The notes: generated by a model not told the origin, from the sequence alone. Shown: positions 34,984 to 43,278, counted from the first letter of the stretch. The stretch is 64,000 nucleotides of DNA from Cocleimonas flava (GCF_004339015.1 NZ_SMFQ01000002.1:1179351-1243350), one strand, 5' to 3'. Program-made: numbers and translations.

Positions 34984-35455
34984 CGCGATGAAAATTGAAG
35001 ACTATAAACAGAACAAACCGAGCTTTACTTTGTTTGAGTACTTTCAGGGTAAAACACGTGGCTGGGGAATGTTTCAGGATCGAAGCGGCAATCTTAAACG
35101 ACAGTTTGTTGTTGATATCAATGGTTATACAAATGACCAGGGTCAGTTGGTTTTAGAAGAAGACTTTGTCTGGAATGATGGTGAAAAATCCAGACGCGTC
35201 TGGACAATCAGTAAAGGTAGCGACAATCAATATATCGGTAAAGCTGATGATGTTATTGGCGAAGCTAAGGGAGTTAGTGCAGGTAATGCCCTACATTGGA
35301 AGTATGACTTGAGCCTGCCAGTCGATGGTAAAACGTATAAAGTGAGTTTTGATGATTGGATGTTCTTACAACCAGACGGCGTTCTGCTCAATAGGGCAAA
35401 AATGAGTAAATTTGGTTTCAGGCTGGGTGAAGTTTTTATCAGCTTCAAAAAGTAG
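34913..35455 (+). CDS. DUF3833 lipoprotein
   Basis: 180 residues. Lipobox PIMSGC with acylated Cys22. The DUF3833 core has FTLFEYFQGKTRGWGMFQDRSG (motif GKTRGWGMFQDR) and LVLEEDFVWNDGEKSRRVW, ending DDWMFLQPDGVLLNRAKMSKFG. It is a lipocalin-like beta barrel by composition, probably outer-membrane associated and lipid-binding. It starts 71 nt inside the MFS gene in another frame, with AGTAGG 9 nt before the ATG. Part of the FAD oxidoreductase operon. Confidence 0.88.
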   Translation: MINITQRLILTLFLLLPIMSGCSSAMKIEDYKQNKPSFTLFEYFQGKTRGWGMFQDRSGNLKRQFVVDINGYTNDQGQLVLEEDFVWNDGEKSRRVWTISKGSDNQYIGKADDVIGEAKGVSAGNALHWKYDLSLPVDGKTYKVSFDDWMFLQPDGVLLNRAKMSKFGFRLGEVFISFKK

Positions 35456-35480
35456 AAAAGACTGATTCTCGGAGTTAATT

Positions 35481-36032
35481 ATGCGCTTATTTAAAACGAT
35501 ATTTCCCTTGATTGTAATGATCATGGTAATGGTATTAAGCACGATTTTTTCTTCAGCATTTGCTTATACCAAACAGTGGCCACTGCACAGCAAGGGTGAA
35601 GTGCGTTATTTAAAAATGATAAAGGTTTATGATATTAGTCTTTACAGCCCTAATGCAGTAAAAGCGGAAACGATACTTAACACGAACGTATCAAAATGTT
35701 TAAAACTGGATTACGCCGTTGATTTATCGGTGGACAAATTTAGGTTGGCAACATTTAAAGTATTAAGTCGCCAGCACAACGCCGAATACCTTGAGAAAAT
35801 TAAAGCCCCTTTAGATGCTTTTCAACAAGCTTATAAACCCGTAAAGAAAGGTGATAGTTATAGTCTTTGCTATAACGGTAGAAATCAGCTGATGCGGCTG
35901 GATTTAAATGACAAGAACCTAATCGAGATTAAATCTGCAGAATTGGCAAAAGCATATCTGGGTATCTGGTTGTCAAAAAACAAACCAATATCCAATCCTC
36001 TGTATCGATCTTTTTTTCCTGTTAGTGGCTAA
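35481..36032 (+). CDS. chalcone-isomerase-like periplasmic protein
   Basis: 183 residues with a signal peptide (IVMIMVMVLSTIFSSAFA). The CHI-like fold shows GEVRYLKMIKVYDISLYSP, then CLKLDYAVDLSVDKFRLAT and AYLGIWLSKNKPISNPLYRSFF (motif YLGIWLSKNPIS-like ending). Bacterial members are fatty-acid-binding rather than flavonoid enzymes. The position between DUF3833 and DUF4174 genes matches other LitR/ChrR-controlled lipid-modification operons. Confidence 0.85.
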   Translation: MRLFKTIFPLIVMIMVMVLSTIFSSAFAYTKQWPLHSKGEVRYLKMIKVYDISLYSPNAVKAETILNTNVSKCLKLDYAVDLSVDKFRLATFKVLSRQHNAEYLEKIKAPLDAFQQAYKPVKKGDSYSLCYNGRNQLMRLDLNDKNLIEIKSAELAKAYLGIWLSKNKPISNPLYRSFFPVSG

Positions 36033-36040
36033 GGCTGGTT

Positions 36041-36424
36041 ATGAAAAACATCCTGATATTACTATTTATGATTATGTCTTCCACAAGTGTTTCAGCCGCT
36101 GAAAAAGCAACTGACAAGGTAAGATTGGCCTTGAACAATTACGCATGGGAAAAACGTCAGCTAATCGTTTTTGCTCCGAGCAATGAGCATCGTCAATATC
36201 AACTTTTTAGAAAGCTAGAAGCAGAATTCAGAGATGAGTTTAAAGAACGTAAATTGCACAGTTGGCATGTGATTGGGAACGATCCTGTAAGGTTAGGCGT
36301 CAAAGTGCAAACAGGCATAACAAATGGTATATCAAGTCAAGATTTCAGAGAGACTTACAATGTCAGTAATAATGAATTTCGCCTACTATTGATTGGTTAT
36401 GATCAAGGTGAAAAGCTTAGGTAG
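36041..36424 (+). CDS. DUF4174 secreted protein
   Basis: 127 residues with a signal peptide (NILILLFMIMSSTSVSAA). The core YAWEKRQLIVFAPSNEHRQYQLF and the ending FRLLLIGYDQGEKLR match DUF4174, a thioredoxin-like fold without redox cysteines. It lies 8 nt after the CHI-like gene and closes the operon. Function unknown. Confidence 0.8.
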   Translation: MKNILILLFMIMSSTSVSAAEKATDKVRLALNNYAWEKRQLIVFAPSNEHRQYQLFRKLEAEFRDEFKERKLHSWHVIGNDPVRLGVKVQTGITNGISSQDFRETYNVSNNEFRLLLIGYDQGEKLR

Positions 36425-36529
36425 GAAAAAGTAAACATCGATTATCTATTTTCTGAGATTGACCAGATGCCGATGCGCATTCAAGAAATGCAGTAGTGGT
36501 CTTGTATATTAAGAAAAAATAACAATTAT

Positions 36530-36556
36530 AAAAAAGTGCCCCAAAGTAGGGGGGTG
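36530..36556 (+). repeat. dispersed G-run repeat, copy 11
   Basis: A6-GTGCCCC arm identical to copy 1, exact 13-mer AAGTAGGGGGGTG at 36544-36556. It lies 55 nt upstream of the Lon-N-domain gene, G-rich on its sense strand. Confidence 0.87.
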
Positions 36557-36611
36557 TATTCTAGAAAATTCGCAATAAGGCTATATTAAAGCCTAATCAA
36601 CAAGGATGAAA

Positions 36612-37259
36612 ATGAGTAAATTAAGTCCATTTATGCAAAGCTTTGATCAGCTTCCCAGCACACTTCCCGTGTTTCCACTGGCAAATGCCGTTGTTATGCC
36701 GGGTGGCCATTTGCCCTTGAATATTTTTGAGCCGCGTTACATAAACATGCTGCAAGATGCGATGGAGAATCACCGATTGATTGGCATGATCCAGCCGCGT
36801 GACGAAAGCGCCAAACCTGAACTGTATAATATTGGGTGTGCGGCGAGGATTACCCGTTATGAAGAAACCAACGATGGTCGGTTAGAAATTTCTCTGACGG
36901 GACTGTGCCGTTTTGAAATAAAAGATGAAATAGTAACAACCCGTGGTTATCGTCTGATCGTTCCAGACTGGTCTAAATTTGCAAGGGATTATGACGATCA
37001 ATCTGAGCCTGACGTCGCTACGCAAAAATCATTTATTAGTGCGTTAAAATCTTATTTCAATCAAACCGATATGAAATTAGATTGGGAAGTTATGGAGAAA
37101 TTAGATTCTGAAAATTTACTGAATGCTCTTTTCTATTTTCTTAATTTATCGGATGAAGACAAGCAGATGTTGATTGAAATCGATACCATCGAACAAAGAA
37201 TAAAAGCGTTAACTGCGATACTGGAGAGTACTAGCAAGATATCTGAAGTTCGTCATTAA
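36612..37259 (+). CDS. LON N-terminal substrate-binding domain protein
   Basis: About 215 residues. It consists only of the N-terminal (PUA-like) domain of Lon: LPVFPLANAVVMPGGHLPLNIFEPRY (motif PLNIFEPRY) followed by MIQPRDES, LYNIGCAARITRYEETNDGR and LTGLCRFEI. There is no ATPase or protease domain. Stand-alone forms are widespread; their role is unclear. ATG at 36606 is also in frame, but AAGG at 36602-36605 favours the ATG at 36612. Confidence 0.9.
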   Translation: MSKLSPFMQSFDQLPSTLPVFPLANAVVMPGGHLPLNIFEPRYINMLQDAMENHRLIGMIQPRDESAKPELYNIGCAARITRYEETNDGRLEISLTGLCRFEIKDEIVTTRGYRLIVPDWSKFARDYDDQSEPDVATQKSFISALKSYFNQTDMKLDWEVMEKLDSENLLNALFYFLNLSDEDKQMLIEIDTIEQRIKALTAILESTSKISEVRH

Positions 37260-37279
37260 TCGTCTAATCTGCCCAGTCG

Positions 37280-37495
37280 TTACTTCCAGCCCATCAACCA
37301 TTCTTCATTGTTTTTTAAACGTTGCCACTGGATTTCGTAGTGATTCTTGTTAATGACGGCTTCTAATTTACAGCCAATGATTTTCTCTTCTTCATCTTTT
37401 ATTAATTCAGAAACAATGAAGTGACGCTCCTTGTTTACAGGCGCTGTTGCAGTCCATTTTGATAGTAGCAGCTTTTTTGGATTTATCTGGTTCAT
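37280..37495 (-). CDS. small Trp-rich protein, TIGR02450 family
   Basis: 71 residues. LLLSKWTATAPVNKERHFIV and the ending WQRLKNNEEWLMGWK match the family of small tryptophan-rich proteins that accompany photolyase/cryptochrome clusters. No function is established. Last gene of the six-gene minus-strand operon; 3 nt after the DCC gene. Confidence 0.8.
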   Translation of the reverse strand: MNQINPKKLLLSKWTATAPVNKERHFIVSELIKDEEEKIIGCKLEAVINKNHYEIQWQRLKNNEEWLMGWK

Positions 37496-37498
37496 GAC

Positions 37499-37993
37499 TC
37501 AAACCCCTTTGTTTGTTGTTTTGTTGATCTCGTTATTAGTAGTTTCGTTAGTAGTTTTACAGGTAACTTCAGAAGCAGGTGTAAGCGGCTTTTTACCTGT
37601 TAGTGGTAAGCGATACCTGGCAAACACGGTGTAAATGCTTTCCAGAATTGGTAACAGTAAAGGTGTATGCTCGATGACAGGAACGATTCTTCGATAATAA
37701 GGCAGTTGTTTCCACACAGTCATAAAGCCTCGGACACCGGATAACATATTCTGGTTTTCGTCTTGCACATGGATTCTTGCCATGGCTTGTTGGTAACTGA
37801 TGCCGGAGTCTTCTAGCGCTTTTTTATCTTTTGTGATGTCCACCCAGCGTATTGCTTTAGCGGTGTCTAGTTTTTGCATAGTCTTGACTTCAAACTTGCA
37901 TAAAGGGCAGTCACCATCGTGATACATGGTGACTTTAGATTTCATTGCTTGAGCATCACTTGTGTTTTCAGCGACTGGATTACTGTTTTCCAT
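37499..37993 (-). CDS. DCC family (DUF393) thiol-disulfide protein
   Basis: 164 residues. The DxxCPLC motif is YHDGDCPLCKFEV with Cys29 and Cys32, followed by IRWVDITKD and the RIHVQDENQNMLSG strand pair. DUF393 proteins are thioredoxin-like and are presumed redox-active. Overlaps the CIA30 gene by 14 nt. Confidence 0.88.
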   Translation of the reverse strand: MENSNPVAENTSDAQAMKSKVTMYHDGDCPLCKFEVKTMQKLDTAKAIRWVDITKDKKALEDSGISYQQAMARIHVQDENQNMLSGVRGFMTVWKQLPYYRRIVPVIEHTPLLLPILESIYTVFARYRLPLTGKKPLTPASEVTCKTTNETTNNEINKTTNKGV

Positions 37994-38555
37994 AAAACCT
38001 CACCGAAGCAACACATAAATCCGCATCAAAATTCTTACCTATGGCTACTAATCCAAGGCGCTTGATTTTACTGGCCTGAAATTTTTTGCTGGTTTTATAC
38101 TGAGTCATCATGCTGAATGGTATTTTTACAATGCCCCATTCAGGTGAGACTTTGAAGCTTGCCCTATACGATTGCCAAGGCATCCAAAGTCCACTGGTAC
38201 GATAATGCAGGTTATAGACTTCATTATTTCCTGCGATTACGAGTTCCAAGCCTTGGAAATTACTGGCGTCAAACTCTTTGCCATCATTCAAATCCAGCGC
38301 CATTTGCACGAAACCGCCATTATTTTCGGTGGATACTTCACCCTGCATTCGTAGACATTTTTTATCCAGATATGATTCTGGAGTTAAGCTGCCTTTTGAA
38401 ATACCTCCCATCACTCTGTCTGTTACTAGTCGCCAGTCTGCACCTATATTAGAACGGGTGTCTCCAGTGCTGCGGTCGTCAATGATCAGGTCTTGGGCGG
38501 ATGCATTCATAAGGCAAAAAAGGTAAGTTAAAGTAGTGGCTAGAAGTAGTTTCAT
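37980..38555 (-). CDS. CIA30-domain protein
   Basis: 191 residues with a signal peptide (LLLATTLTYLFCLMNASA). The jelly-roll CIA30 domain reads WRLVTDRVMGGISKGSLTPE, GFVQMALDLN, FDASNFQGLELVIAGN, LHYRTSGLWMPWQSYRASF. Bacterial members recur in LitR and RpoE-ChrR clusters; the mitochondrial relative is a complex I assembly factor, but transfer of that role is not justified. Overlaps lipocalin by 4 nt and DCC by 14 nt. Confidence 0.85.
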   Translation of the reverse strand: MKLLLATTLTYLFCLMNASAQDLIIDDRSTGDTRSNIGADWRLVTDRVMGGISKGSLTPESYLDKKCLRMQGEVSTENNGGFVQMALDLNDGKEFDASNFQGLELVIAGNNEVYNLHYRTSGLWMPWQSYRASFKVSPEWGIVKIPFSMMTQYKTSKKFQASKIKRLGLVAIGKNFDADLCVASVRFYGKQ

Positions 38556-39082
38556 CTTGTGGCAAGACTGTGGTCAACATAAATGAGTTTATCTACTGGA
38601 AAGCCTAGATTTTTAGCTTTCGCGATAAGCTTTTTTTGTATATTTGGCGCAAGTTTCGGTGTTCGAGATAGAATCCAGAAATAACTACGATCATTTCCTG
38701 CAATCATCACGTATTGATAGTTTTGCTTGTCTAGCTCGATAATATTGTAACCACCATAAAATGGTCCAAAGAAGGAAACCTTCAAACTTCCGGTATCACT
38801 TGACCCTGTGAATTTGGCTTTGCCTTCAGCGTCTTGCCATTTCTTCTTTTTGATATTGTAACCACGATTAAGTACACGCAAATTGCCATCTTCACGAAGA
38901 CTATATTCAGCGCTTATATTGTTTAGACCACGTTCGAATGAATGATCCAGGCGTGCAATTTCGTACCATTTTCCTAAATAGCGATTTACTTCAAAGCCAG
39001 AGACTGGTTCGATTCCATCAGGAATGCTTGCTGAGCAGCCACTCAAGAATAAAGTGATAATCATAAAGTATAGTTTTTTCAT
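38552..39082 (-). CDS. blc: bacterial lipocalin (Blc-like)
   Basis: 176 residues from ATG at 39082, where a lipoprotein signal begins (KKLYFMIITLFLSGC, acylated Cys16). An upstream in-frame extension has no ribosome site and would hide the signal. Lipocalin motifs: VNRYLGKWYEIARLDHSFERG (GxW), NISAEYSLREDGNLRVLNRGY, and YFWILSRTPKL near the end. Blc binds lysophospholipids and oxidised acyl chains at the outer membrane. Its ATGA start overlaps the kinase stop. Confidence 0.92.
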   Translation of the reverse strand: MKKLYFMIITLFLSGCSASIPDGIEPVSGFEVNRYLGKWYEIARLDHSFERGLNNISAEYSLREDGNLRVLNRGYNIKKKKWQDAEGKAKFTGSSDTGSLKVSFFGPFYGGYNIIELDKQNYQYVMIAGNDRSYFWILSRTPKLAPNIQKKLIAKAKNLGFPVDKLIYVDHSLATR

Positions 39083-40407
39083 GTGTTGTCCTGAGTCTCT
39101 TTTTCTATTTTCGTTAGTGTCGCCAGAATGCCCTGATCTACATTGTTTTGAATGGAAATATCCCAATCAAATTGATCGCACAGCCTTTTAACGATGGCAA
39201 GCCCTATGCCTTCACCCGCTTGATGTAGACCCCTGCCTCTTACATGGCGTTCAAATAATTTAGGCAATAATTCATCTGGTATCCCGATTCCGGTATCAGA
39301 AACCATGACCTGATTACCTGCCACGGTTACTTCAATGGCACCTCTTTCCGTGTATTTGATGGCATTGCCAAGAATATTACCGATGATTATTTCTAGTGCT
39401 TTTCTATGTGTATTGACGCTGAGTTCGTTTTGAATGTTGATTGATAGATCGATTTTGGAAGAATCAATCAGTGAGCTCAGTTTAATTACTTCATTTTCGA
39501 TGATTTCAGTGACATTGGTTTTGCTGCCGTCAAGCTCTGGCTTTTGTTCTCTAGCCATAAGGAAAAAGGCCGAAGTTAGATCATTTACATCGCTACAAGC
39601 ACGACGAATCATTTTGACCCGAGCGATGCCTTTGCTGCTGATTCCGGACTCGGTTTCAAGAAATTGTGCTGCACCATCAATAATAGTCATTGGTGTGCGT
39701 AACTCATGGCTGACATCTGCGGTAAACTGGCGTTCTCTCTCGACAAATACGTCAATTCGTTTAGCGTATTCATCTAGCGCTTCGGCCAGCTCTTTTGTTT
39801 CACCGCTTAAATTTTTTGTTGAGACTTTTAATGCAAAGCTATCGGTGCCTGATGTCCCGGAATTTCTGAGGTTACGGGCGATGTTCAGTACGGGGGAGGC
39901 TGCTCGCCACGTTAGCTTGTAGGCTATCCAGCTGCTGGAATAAATAAGAATGAGTAAAATACTCATCGGGATTAAGCCAAAAACACCTACCAGACGATCT
40001 ATGTTAGCGCCTTCAAAAATCAAATATAGTCGGTTGTTATCAAAGTCTCGTATATATACAGGTACGGGTTTATCACGACCAGATATGATCACTTTAGGAT
40101 AAAGGCCTGCTGCAAGACCGCTGATTTCAGCAGGGGTTTCTGCTGTTGATTCAGGGGTTGTGAGATAGCCAATAAGGTTTCTGGTTCTTGGTAAAGGAAA
40201 GCTTTTATCTTTCTGGTAATGGCTTATAAAAGCATCGGCTTCTAATTCCATCGCTTGCTTGACCAGACTTTTCTCTAATATCCAGGTAATGGTAATGATG
40301 CTCACCAGTACAGCGAATATGATAAAAAGTGTTTGTAGTATCCACCGTTTGGAAAAAATTCTATTTAGGTCAAAGCTGTTAGCTAAATTAAGCTGCTTGG
40401 TCATCAT
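39079..40407 (-). CDS. sensor histidine kinase
   Basis: 442 residues. Two membrane spans (WILQTLFIIFAVLVSIITITWIL and VFGLIPMSILLILIYSSSW) bracket a ~100-residue periplasmic sensor. HAMP-like linker, then the dimerisation helix with His234 in DVSHELRTPMTII, N box NILGNAIKYTERGA, G1 VSDTGIGIPDELLPKLFER and G2 GEGIGLAIVKRLC. Partner of the OmpR-type regulator overlapping by 20 nt. Followed by lipocalin in one transcript, so it may sense envelope or lipid damage; that is inferred from context. Confidence 0.92.
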   Translation of the reverse strand: MMTKQLNLANSFDLNRIFSKRWILQTLFIIFAVLVSIITITWILEKSLVKQAMELEADAFISHYQKDKSFPLPRTRNLIGYLTTPESTAETPAEISGLAAGLYPKVIISGRDKPVPVYIRDFDNNRLYLIFEGANIDRLVGVFGLIPMSILLILIYSSSWIAYKLTWRAASPVLNIARNLRNSGTSGTDSFALKVSTKNLSGETKELAEALDEYAKRIDVFVERERQFTADVSHELRTPMTIIDGAAQFLETESGISSKGIARVKMIRRACSDVNDLTSAFFLMAREQKPELDGSKTNVTEIIENEVIKLSSLIDSSKIDLSINIQNELSVNTHRKALEIIIGNILGNAIKYTERGAIEVTVAGNQVMVSDTGIGIPDELLPKLFERHVRGRGLHQAGEGIGLAIVKRLCDQFDWDISIQNNVDQGILATLTKIEKETQDNT

Positions 40408-41092
40408 AAAGACGATACCCCACGCTATGAATGGTATGTAATAACTTGTTCTCGAAGGGTTTGTCTATCGCCTGTCTGATGGCTGATAAATGTGTTCTCA
40501 ATGCATCGCTTTCTGTTGGGTCATCTCCCCAGATATGTGTTTCCATTTCCCTGCGCGAAACAACGCGATGGGTATTTTCCATTAACAAACGTAGAATTTT
40601 GAGCCTAATGGAGTTTAGCTTAATGGCTTGACCTTCTCTAACAACTTCCAGAGTTTCGTAATTGAACGCAAGGTTAGAAACGTTGATGACTGTTTGATTG
40701 TCATTATTAGAACGTCTCCACAGCGCTTGTACTCTTGCATATACTTCTAATAGATCGAACGGTTTTACTAAGTAATCATCTGCACCTACATCAAAACCGA
40801 TTAGTTTTTCATCCAGAGAGTCCCGAGCGGTTAACATTAAAATAGGCGTAGTGGAATGAAGATCTTTGCGTAGCTTCTGACATAAGTTGATCCCATCGAT
40901 GCCGGGAAGCGCTAAATCAAGCAAAATGACATCGTATTCATTTACGGTAACGAGGTGTAAACCGGTTAATCCATCACTTGCGTAATCGGCAATATGACCT
41001 TTGTCGGTAAAGAAATCGACGAGCAAAGAGGCAATGTCAGTATTATCTTCGACTACCAGAATGCGCCCATGAAAATCATTTAAGCTACTCAT
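40388..41092 (-). CDS. OmpR-family response regulator
   Basis: 234 residues. Receiver domain: VVEDNTD (13-19), phospho-acceptor Asp59 in ILLDLALPGIDG, Thr-Ala in LTARDS, Lys in YLVKPFD. The C-terminal winged-helix domain (about 130-230) ends RTHLSAIRQAIDKPF and LLHTIHSVGYRL. First gene of the operon RR-kinase-blc-CIA30-DCC-TIGR02450. Confidence 0.93.
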   Translation of the reverse strand: MSSLNDFHGRILVVEDNTDIASLLVDFFTDKGHIADYASDGLTGLHLVTVNEYDVILLDLALPGIDGINLCQKLRKDLHSTTPILMLTARDSLDEKLIGFDVGADDYLVKPFDLLEVYARVQALWRRSNNDNQTVINVSNLAFNYETLEVVREGQAIKLNSIRLKILRLLMENTHRVVSRREMETHIWGDDPTESDALRTHLSAIRQAIDKPFENKLLHTIHSVGYRLYDDQAA

Positions 41093-41108
41093 AAATCCTC
41101 GTTAAACT

Positions 41109-41152
41109 AAAAAACTGAAAAGATCAGATAGATATGATCTTTTCAGTTTTTT
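41109..41152. terminator. 18-bp terminator hairpin
   Basis: Perfect 18-bp stem (41109-41126 and 41135-41152) with an 8-nt loop, A6 at the left and T6 at the right. It lies between the end of the DUF4397 gene (minus) and the start of the response-regulator operon, so it insulates that operon. Confidence 0.88.
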
Positions 41153-41172
41153 ATAAATTAACCTCGCAATAA

Positions 41173-42489
41173 TTAATTGAGGTCAGCAAGTAAAATAACA
41201 CCGAAGTCCGCAGATCCCGGAACAGGGTCTACGGCAAAAGCAGTCCTTATTTGCCCGTCATCCAAGCTTAGTGTGCCAGTATCAATCGCCACTGTTTTGG
41301 TGGTCGCCAATGTGATTCTCACTTGGTAATCACCAGCTACAACTTCGAGATAATCTGAGTTATCTTTGAAGTCAAAATTACTGATTGTGGGTGATATCGA
41401 ATTGATGTCAGCGTCTGGCGCGGTTATGTAGATATCCACTAAACCAGCACTTGGTGCTGCATGTATTAGACGAACTTTCACATTTCCAGCATCGGGAGGC
41501 TGGTTGTCATCTAATAAAACGATGGGTTCGATATTGTTTAAAGAGTTTACTGCTGCAATGGTGTAATCCATTTGTGAATCAAATGTAAGATCAGCATTAA
41601 TCACGCTTGCAGAATTAGCAGCGGCAGCCACATCTATATTGTAAGAGTCACCGAGTATTTCAAGGTAATCAGAGCCTACCCCAAAAGGAACATCACTCAG
41701 CACCTCAGAACCATCTACTGAAATATCGACTGGTGGCGCATCTGCCGAAGCATGTACCACGCGTAATCTTGCTCTCGCATCATCCACATTTACAAAAGGT
41801 GTAGAGTCTTGATCAGTCAGGATAGTGAGTCCGATTGGCGACAAGCCACCACTAGATTCTGCGGCAATCGCTATGTATTCAATGCCTGATGCTAATGAGA
41901 TAGTTCCTGAGTCATATATAACAGTACTGTCATCTGCTAATGTAATTCGTACTCTATAATCACCCGCTGGAACTTCTAGCTCACCTGAATTCGCTTTAAA
42001 AGCTACACCCTGAAGCGTCGGTGAGAGGCTCGAGAAATCATCGGTGGGTGCAGACAAGTAAACGTCGACTGGGGGAGCTGATGGTGCGCCATGAACAGCA
42101 GTTATCGCGGCATAACCGTTTGTTGGGCTTTCAATATCATCTGCAATAACAATAGGCTCAATGTTGGCTACAGTATTCACTGCAAGTACCGTATATTTCA
42201 TATCTGTTTGTAGCTCGAGTGTTTCATCTATTACTGCGGTAGTCGTGTCTGCTACAAGTATCTTTACGTTATTGCTTCCGGCATCTAAGGATAAGAATCC
42301 GCTGGCTTGTCGATACGTAACATTTTCCAACGCGGTATCACCCTCAATGCTTACATCAACTGCTGGCGCATCTGGTGATAAATGTACTGCTCTTAATTGT
42401 GGATCGTGTGTATTACTACTCGATCCGCCGCAACCTATGAGTAAGAACGAACTGACTAAAATAAATAATAATGTTGTTATACGTTTCAT
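41173..42489 (-). CDS. DUF4397 repeat lipoprotein
   Basis: 438 residues. Lipobox SSFLLIGC with Cys20. Four related modules follow, each starting with an RxVH..PxAPxVDV-type strand: RAVHLSPDAPAVDVSIEG, TAVHGAPSAPPVDVYLSAP, RVVHASADAPPVDISVDG, RLIHAAPSAGLVDIYITAP. Modules 1 and 3, and 2 and 4, are most alike, so an ancestral two-module unit has been duplicated. DUF4397 domains are extracytoplasmic beta sandwiches of unknown ligand. Very low basic-residue content. Upstream region is shared with operator E. Confidence 0.85.
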   Translation of the reverse strand: MKRITTLLFILVSSFLLIGCGGSSSNTHDPQLRAVHLSPDAPAVDVSIEGDTALENVTYRQASGFLSLDAGSNNVKILVADTTTAVIDETLELQTDMKYTVLAVNTVANIEPIVIADDIESPTNGYAAITAVHGAPSAPPVDVYLSAPTDDFSSLSPTLQGVAFKANSGELEVPAGDYRVRITLADDSTVIYDSGTISLASGIEYIAIAAESSGGLSPIGLTILTDQDSTPFVNVDDARARLRVVHASADAPPVDISVDGSEVLSDVPFGVGSDYLEILGDSYNIDVAAAANSASVINADLTFDSQMDYTIAAVNSLNNIEPIVLLDDNQPPDAGNVKVRLIHAAPSAGLVDIYITAPDADINSISPTISNFDFKDNSDYLEVVAGDYQVRITLATTKTVAIDTGTLSLDDGQIRTAFAVDPVPGSADFGVILLADLN

Positions 42490-42602
42490 TTTTGTTCTCC
42501 CGAAATTAAGTGTGAATAAGATGATTCACGATCGGTAGCTTCACATCGGGGATGTGAAATGAGTGCGAATTAAATGTGAAATTTGTGCAAAACCATTAAT
42601 AT

Positions 42603-42630
42603 TGTATCGTTATTGTATAAGATTATATAA
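42603..42630 (+). promoter_or_regulatory. predicted LitR/CarH operator E
   Basis: TGTATC (42603) and TGTATA (42614) in direct repeat 11 bp apart, followed by TATATA at 42624. A lone TGTATA occurs at 42668. It lies between the DUF4397 gene and the HNH-like gene, 77 nt before the latter, and would link both to the light regulon. Confidence 0.5.
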
Positions 42631-42706
42631 AGTAACTCTACTTTTTAACCCGATTTCTTATCATTTATGTATAGGTTTTTTGTTGTTAATTAAGGAAACA
42701 GTGAAA

Positions 42707-42988
42707 ATGTATCGAGTTCGTTTACAAGAAAAACTTCGTACTTATAGTCAGGTTGACCCTGTTACAAATTGTTGGGAATGGTTAGGACAAGTTTCCAACA
42801 GTGGGCATGGACGCATTACCGTCAGGGATAATCCGCAGTCTATAAACAAAAAACTAACGGCAGAAACCGCCAGTTATACTGCTTTTATCGGTGATATCCC
42901 TGACGGGATGTTTGTCGGTCAGAGTTGTGGCAATAGACTTTGCATCAATCCAGATCATCTATGTATTAAAAAAATACCTACCAGGTGA
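42707..42988 (+). CDS. degenerate HNH_3-like small protein
   Basis: 93 residues from the ATG at 42707 (AAGGA 10 nt upstream); the frame is open further upstream across operator E but without a ribosome site. The pattern CWEWLGQVSNSGHGRI, then YTAFIGDIPDGMFVGQSCGNRLCINPDHL, given here as IGDIPDG and CINPDHL, follows the HNH_3 homing-endonuclease fold. The catalytic His of the usual VDHxC is Gln in GQSC, while the two zinc-type Cys and the last His remain. It probably binds DNA or zinc without cutting. Confidence 0.6.
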   Translation: MYRVRLQEKLRTYSQVDPVTNCWEWLGQVSNSGHGRITVRDNPQSINKKLTAETASYTAFIGDIPDGMFVGQSCGNRLCINPDHLCIKKIPTR

Positions 42989-43055
42989 ATCGTTTCATCA
43001 ATAATTAGAAAATTGTCTATGAAGCGTGTACCCGTTTTCGTTAGAATGATTGGAT

Positions 43056-43132
43056 GCGCCTGTAGCTCACTTGGATAGAGTGCAACCCTCCGAAGGTTGA
43101 GGCAGCTGGTTCGAATCCAGCCAGGCGCGCCA
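43056..43132 (+). tRNA. tRNA-Arg (anticodon CCG)
   Basis: Acceptor GCGCCTG pairs with CAGGCGC, discriminator G, encoded CCA at 43130-43132. Anticodon stem CAACC/GGTTG holds the loop CTCCGAA (anticodon CCG, reads CGG). T-loop GGTTCGAATCC is intact. A T6 run follows directly and can terminate transcription. Confidence 0.97.
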
Positions 43133-43278
43133 TTTTTTACTCTTTTTTCATTCGAATCAAAGAGCTACTGTTTCCGTAACAAGTGCGATAGCAGTAATTA
43201 TTACTACCATCACCTACTAAAACGGTACAAATTAATCTGAATATATCTGTGTATAAATAATTAAAGGACTAGACGATT

